Source: an uncultured Clostridia bacterium (lineage in GTDB: Bacteria > Bacillota > Clostridia > Oscillospirales > Acutalibacteraceae). Taken from it: a DNA stretch of 7,672 nt. Below the pieces are notes generated by a model. It did not search any database. It saw only the letters and a list, made by a program, of their open reading frames with translations, and had not been told where the DNA came from. Where the stretch lies: the NCBI GenBank assembly GCA_947623765.1, contig CANQIG010000086.1, forward strand, positions 1-7,672, given 5' to 3'. Position numbers and translations under genes: made by a program. Shown here in pieces: positions 4,867 through 7,672 of the stretch. Numbering within the stretch: the first letter of the stretch is position 1; each line of letters opens with the position of its first letter.

Positions 4867-5820
4867 TCAGCGCGCGCCGAGCGCTTCCCCGCACGCGGCG
4901 AGCAGCCGGGCCTTGACCTCCTCGAGCGTCCCGTGGAGCGTACACCCGGCGGCGAATCTATGCCCGCCGCCGCCGAACGTCCGCGCGATCGGCACGGCGT
5001 CCACGGGTTCGGCGGTGCGCAGGGAGACTTTGTATTCTCCCGCCCCGCGCTCGCGGAGCGTCACGCCGCAGACGACGCCCTCGACCTGCCTCGCCAGCGC
5101 GGAAACGCCGTCGAGGTCGCTCTCGGTCGCGCCGGTCTCGGCGATCAGCGATCCCGGCAGGCTGACGACGGCGCATTTGCCGTCGAAATAGAATTCCATG
5201 CCGCGATAGACCGCGCTCTCGAGCCGGATCTGCGTGCGGGTCTTCGTGTCAAAGAGCGCCGTGTTGATCTTCGACGCGTGCGCGCCGCGCTCGAGGAGCA
5301 TGGCGGCGATGCGGTGCGTCTCCGGCGTGACGGAGGGGTACTTGAAACAGCCCGTATCCGTCGCGATGCCGGTGTAGAGCGCGTCGGCGATGCGCGGCGT
5401 GATCTCCACGCCCATCGCTTCGATCAGCCGCGTCACCATCATGCAGCACGCGGCGGCCTCCTCCACCCAGCGGCACGCGGCGAACGGCCGGTGCGAGCCG
5501 AAGTGGTGGTCGATGGCGAGCTCGGCCTGTTCGCCGAGGGGTTCCAGACTCCCGAGCAGCGCCTTGTCCGCGACGTCGACCGTGACGATGTGCGCGGGGA
5601 CGAACGCGTCGAGCCGCAGCTCCCGGAACAGGTAGAAGAACTTCTCCGGGATCGGGTCGGCGCAGCGGAACATCGCGCGCTTGCCCATGGAGAGCAGCGC
5701 GTCGACGAGCGCCGCGGCGCTCCCGAGCGTGTCGCCGTCCGGCGAGCGGTGCGAGAGGACGAGGACGTCGTCCCATTCCCGCAGCATCTTTGCGGCTTCG
5801 TTTACCGTCCCCTCACGCAT
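4867..5820 (-). CDS. nrnA: DHH/DHHA1 phosphoesterase, NrnA-type (nanoRNase / pAp phosphatase)
   Basis: This 317-residue protein of the DHH family is predicted to degrade 2-5-nt RNAs and/or dephosphorylate 3'-phosphoadenosine 5'-phosphate, using Mn. Metal and active-site motifs are complete: HRSPDGDTLGS at 24-34, DVAD at 82-85, DHH at 104-106 within AIDHHFGSH, and TGIATDTGCF at 150-159. The C-terminal DHHA1 substrate-binding domain ends with GGGGHRFAAG at 283-292. The ATG at 5820 overlaps the rbfA stop by 8 bp (ATGCGTGA), and GAGGAC lies just upstream inside rbfA, indicating translational coupling. The position between rbfA and truB is common in Firmicutes. A cyclic-di-AMP phosphodiesterase of the GdpP type is unlikely because no membrane, PAS or GGDEF part is present. 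Confidence 0.93.
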   Translation of the reverse strand: MREGTVNEAAKMLREWDDVLVLSHRSPDGDTLGSAAALVDALLSMGKRAMFRCADPIPEKFFYLFRELRLDAFVPAHIVTVDVADKALLGSLEPLGEQAELAIDHHFGSHRPFAACRWVEEAAACCMMVTRLIEAMGVEITPRIADALYTGIATDTGCFKYPSVTPETHRIAAMLLERGAHASKINTALFDTKTRTQIRLESAVYRGMEFYFDGKCAVVSLPGSLIAETGATESDLDGVSALARQVEGVVCGVTLRERGAGEYKVSLRTAEPVDAVPIARTFGGGGHRFAAGCTLHGTLEEVKARLLAACGEALGAR

Positions 5821-6205
5821 CGTCCTCGTCTCCTTCTTCTCCGCCGTCCGGCTCCTCGGGCGGGATGTCGAGCGAACCGAGCAGCGAATTGATGTGCGCG
5901 CTGTATTCGATGGAATCCGTCGCCTTGAAGATCAGCTCCGGCACGTGGCGCAGCCGCAGCCGCCCGCCGAGCTCCCGGCGCAGGAACCCGGAGGCGTTCC
6001 GCAGCCCCGTGACCGCGTTCTTCGCCGTCTCCATGCCCTCCATCGCGCTGATGTACACCGTGCAGTAGGAGAGATCGTTCGTGACCTCCACCCGCACGAC
6101 GCTGATCAAATGCCCGCTGACGCGCGGGTCCTTCATTTCACGGAGGAGCGCCGAGATCTCCCGGCGGATGTCCTCCGTCGTCCTTCCCAATTTATGACTA
6201 GGCAT
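5813..6205 (-). CDS. rbfA: 30S ribosome-binding factor A
   Basis: This 130-residue single KH-like-domain protein binds immature 30S subunits near the 5' end of 16S rRNA and helps late maturation, especially in the cold. The family opening MPSHKLGRTTEDIRREIS, the central DPRVSGHLISVVRVEVTNDL and the AKNAVTGLRNASGFLRRELG region are clear. The last ~20 residues are an acidic tail (PPEEPDGGEEGDEDDA), likely disordered. The ATG at 6205 has a strong AAGGAGG site four bases upstream; a nine-residue extension to a TTG at 6232 would begin inside the repeat hairpin and is rejected. It follows infB, as in most bacteria, but is separated from it by an unusually long 663-bp spacer. Confidence 0.96.
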   Translation of the reverse strand: MPSHKLGRTTEDIRREISALLREMKDPRVSGHLISVVRVEVTNDLSYCTVYISAMEGMETAKNAVTGLRNASGFLRRELGGRLRLRHVPELIFKATDSIEYSAHINSLLGSLDIPPEEPDGGEEGDEDDA

Positions 6206-6474
6206 TTCTTCCTCCTTCCACTTTTCTTTCAAGAAAAGTAAGCAAAAGAACTTTTACGTCGCGTTGGTCGTTCGCTTCGCGAACTTCGCCGGTGGTTTTA
6301 GCGGGCTTGGCCCCCGCGCCGGAGGCAAAGCCTCTTTCGCCGCGCCATTCGTTCGCTGCGCGAACTTCGTTAGTGTTTCCGGCGAGCTTTGCTCCCGCGC
6401 CGGATGTGCTGTGCGGGAAAGGGGTGTTCTCCGGCTTCCCGTTGGCTTCCGTAGGGCAACGGCAAAAGTTTCGC

Positions 6475-6652
6475 CCGCCTTTTCAAAGGCGGTAGGGTTC
6501 CAAGGGGCAAAGCCCCTTGGGCGCGGCTCGCAAGCCGCGAAACCTTTATACTCCAAAAGCGCAGGAGGGTAGCCGTAATCGTCCCCTGCGGGGACGATTA
6601 CGCGAAGGGAACCCTCGCCGGGGGTTCCCTTTCGGGCGTCAAAGACGCCCGA
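6475..6652. repeat. Run of six adjacent hairpins
   Basis: Perfect or near-perfect hairpins follow one another: 6475-6492 (7 bp, TTCA loop), 6500-6520 (9 bp, AAA loop), 6522-6539 (7 bp, CGCA loop), 6574-6602 (13 bp, TGC loop), 6605-6631 (about 10 bp) and 6632-6652 (9 bp, AAA loop). None is followed by a U-tract on the minus strand. GAGGGT (6565-6570) can pair with ACCCTC (6611-6616), enclosing the 13-bp hairpin and competing with the 6605-6631 hairpin. Confidence 0.85.
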
Positions 6653-6788
6653 CGAAAGCCAACTCATTACACTGCGCTTACCCAAGAAAACGAAAGCCGC
6701 TTTTCTCGCGCCGTAGGCGAGGCCCACGATGGAGCGCTGCGCCTGAAACTTCCCCACGCCCCCGGTCGAGACACGTCGAAGTCTTTCG

Positions 6789-6812
6789 CGCGCCTTTCTT
6801 CAGAAAGGCGCG
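6789..6812. repeat. End hairpin of the long element
   Basis: Stem CGCGCCTTTC (6789-6798) pairs with GAAAGGCGCG (6803-6812) around a TTCA loop. It corresponds to 3983-4004 in the short element, with one base pair changed on both sides. Confidence 0.82.
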
Positions 6813-6846
6813 ACCTTCGCCCCTTGGCGCGACCTTCAAAGAGGGA

Positions 6847-6865
6847 GAGGGGGCAGAGCCCCCTC
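6847..6865 (-). terminator. Possible weak terminator or attenuator after infB
   Basis: A perfect 7-bp GC hairpin (GAGGGGG/CCCCCTC, five-base loop) lies three bases beyond the infB stop. On the minus strand it is followed by TCCCTCTTTG, which is pyrimidine-rich but not a proper U-tract. Full termination is doubtful because rbfA normally shares the infB transcript; partial termination or 3'-end protection is possible. Confidence 0.35.
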
Positions 6866-6868
6866 GGA

Positions 6869-7672
6869 TCAATCCCTGTATTCTTCCATCTCGTAGGCTT
6901 CGAGCTGGTCACCGATCTTGATGTCGCTGAACTTTTCGAGCGTGATGCCGCAGTCGTAGCCGTCGGCGACCTCGCGCACATCGTCCTTGAAGCGGCGGAG
7001 CGAGGCGATCTTGTCGTCGGCGACGATGATGCCGTCGCGCACGAGGCGCACCTGCGCGCCGCGCACGACCTTGCCGGAGGTGACGTGCCCGCCGATGACG
7101 GTGCCGACGTTCGAGATCTTGTAGACCTCGCGGCACTCGGCGCGCCCGAGGAACACCTCGCGGTACTTCGGCGCGAGCATACCCTTCATGGCGGCCTCGA
7201 TCTCCTCGATGCAGTCGTAGATCACGCGGTAGAGGCGCATATCCACGCCGTCGCGCTTCGCGTTCTCCTCGGCGACGGCGTCCGGGCGGACGTTGAACCC
7301 GACGATGATCGCGTTCGACGCGTTCGCCAGCATGACGTCGCTCTCGTTGACCGCGCCGACCGCGCCGTGGATGACGTTGACGCGGACCTCCTCGTTCGAG
7401 AGCTTCTCGAGCGACTGGCGCACGGCCTCGACGGAACCCTGCACGTCGGCCTTGACGATGATCTTGAGCTCCTTCATCTCGCCGGCGGCCATCTGCTCGA
7501 ACAGGTTGTCGAGCGTGACCTTCGTCTGCGCGTTGAATCGCTCCTCCTTCTGCTCGCTGAGGCGCTGGGCGACGAGCTCGCGCGCGAGGCGTTCATCGGA
7601 GACGGCGTTCAGGATGTCGCCGCCGATCGGCACGTCGTCGAGGCCGGTGATCTCCACCGGCACGGACGGCCC
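6869..7672 (-). CDS. infB: Translation initiation factor IF-2, C-terminal part (5' end outside window)
   Basis: The frame is open from the right window edge to TGA at 6871-6869 and gives 267 residues. IF-2 is the GTPase that brings initiator fMet-tRNA to the 30S subunit and promotes subunit joining. The fragment starts in domain II with GPSVPVEITGL and continues to the C1 domain, with KADVQGSVEA, VIHGAVGAVNESD and FNVRPDA. It then has the linker helix (RVIYDCIEEIEAAMKGML) and the C2 domain, with VTSGKVVRGAQVRLVRDG, SLRRFKDDVREV and GYDCGI, ending DIKIGDQLEAYEMEE. C2 binds the fMet end of the initiator tRNA. The GTP-binding domain lies beyond the window. The end of the protein is normal and no damage is seen. 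Confidence 0.97.
   Translation of the reverse strand, partial: GPSVPVEITGLDDVPIGGDILNAVSDERLARELVAQRLSEQKEERFNAQTKVTLDNLFEQMAAGEMKELKIIVKADVQGSVEAVRQSLEKLSNEEVRVNVIHGAVGAVNESDVMLANASNAIIVGFNVRPDAVAEENAKRDGVDMRLYRVIYDCIEEIEAAMKGMLAPKYREVFLGRAECREVYKISNVGTVIGGHVTSGKVVRGAQVRLVRDGIIVADDKIASLRRFKDDVREVADGYDCGITLEKFSDIKIGDQLEAYEMEEYRD

Larger units (their letters stand above)
6220..6836 (-). repeat. Long modular hairpin element between infB and rbfA
   Basis: The 663 bases between infB and rbfA hold a longer edition of the element at 3707-4010, in the same orientation. The left hairpin (6220-6239) abuts the rbfA ribosome binding site. Blocks 6257-6288 and 6360-6401 each contain a GTTCGC-NNN-GCGAAC hairpin and are separated by 72 bases, whereas in the short form they are fused. 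The extra section 6402-6729 contains a run of hairpins. The right block 6730-6816 includes the end hairpin, and GGCGCGACCTTC occurs twice (6807-6818, 6826-6837). Open frames here encode peptides similar to those from the other copy (for example a shared MVVRxANF), as expected from repeat DNA. I see no tRNA, gene or clear promoter. Confidence 0.8.

Noticed and set aside
3949..5892. A 647-codon plus-strand open frame
   Set aside because: It is antisense to the SagB-like and NrnA-type genes, both of which have complete family motifs. It is a shadow of their GC-rich third positions.
6206..6232. TTG start giving a nine-residue extension of RbfA
   Set aside because: It starts inside the repeat hairpin and covers the strong AAGGAGG that serves the ATG at 6205; the family N-terminus begins MPS.

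Overview
This window is GC-rich DNA, most likely from a high-GC Firmicute of the Clostridia type. That is an inference from four things: a CIRCE (HrcA) operator in front of a small heat-shock gene, purine-rich AGGAGG-like ribosome binding sites, the gene order infB-rbfA-nrnA-truB-ribF, and repeat-rich intergenic DNA. No ribosomal RNA or other marker is present to name a genus.

Left edge, plus strand (1-864): the last 29 codons of an unrecognised gene and its intrinsic terminator, then a CIRCE operator, an hsp20 gene and a second strong terminator. This is a single-gene heat-shock unit.

The rest (about 881-7672) lies on the minus strand and converges on hsp20. Read 5' to 3' it is: infB (3' part only), a 660-bp repeat-filled spacer, rbfA, an nrnA-type DHH phosphoesterase, a SagB-type nitroreductase-fold flavoenzyme, a 317-bp repeat-filled spacer, truB, ribF, and a small P-loop kinase of the zeta-toxin/uridine-kinase-like type. 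The genes overlap or nearly touch (8 bp rbfA/nrnA, 4 bp ATGA truB/ribF, 13 bp ribF/kinase) except at the two repeat spacers, so one operon is likely. The core genes act in translation initiation, 30S maturation, nanoRNA/pAp turnover, tRNA pseudouridylation and flavin synthesis. The SagB-type gene and the kinase are accessory members.

Two structures are not explained by ordinary annotation. First, 881-1395 is a tandem array of about 4.5 units with a ~120-bp period, made of duplicated copies of the last ~40 codons of the kinase gene. Copies still carry its C-terminal peptide and stop codon at the same positions, in two alternative endings (LPR-stop and FSR-stop). Second, the two spacers inside the operon (3707-4010 and 6220-6836) are two editions of one modular hairpin element. 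They have the same orientation, run from near the upstream stop codon to just before the downstream Shine-Dalgarno, and share an end hairpin with a compensatory base-pair change.
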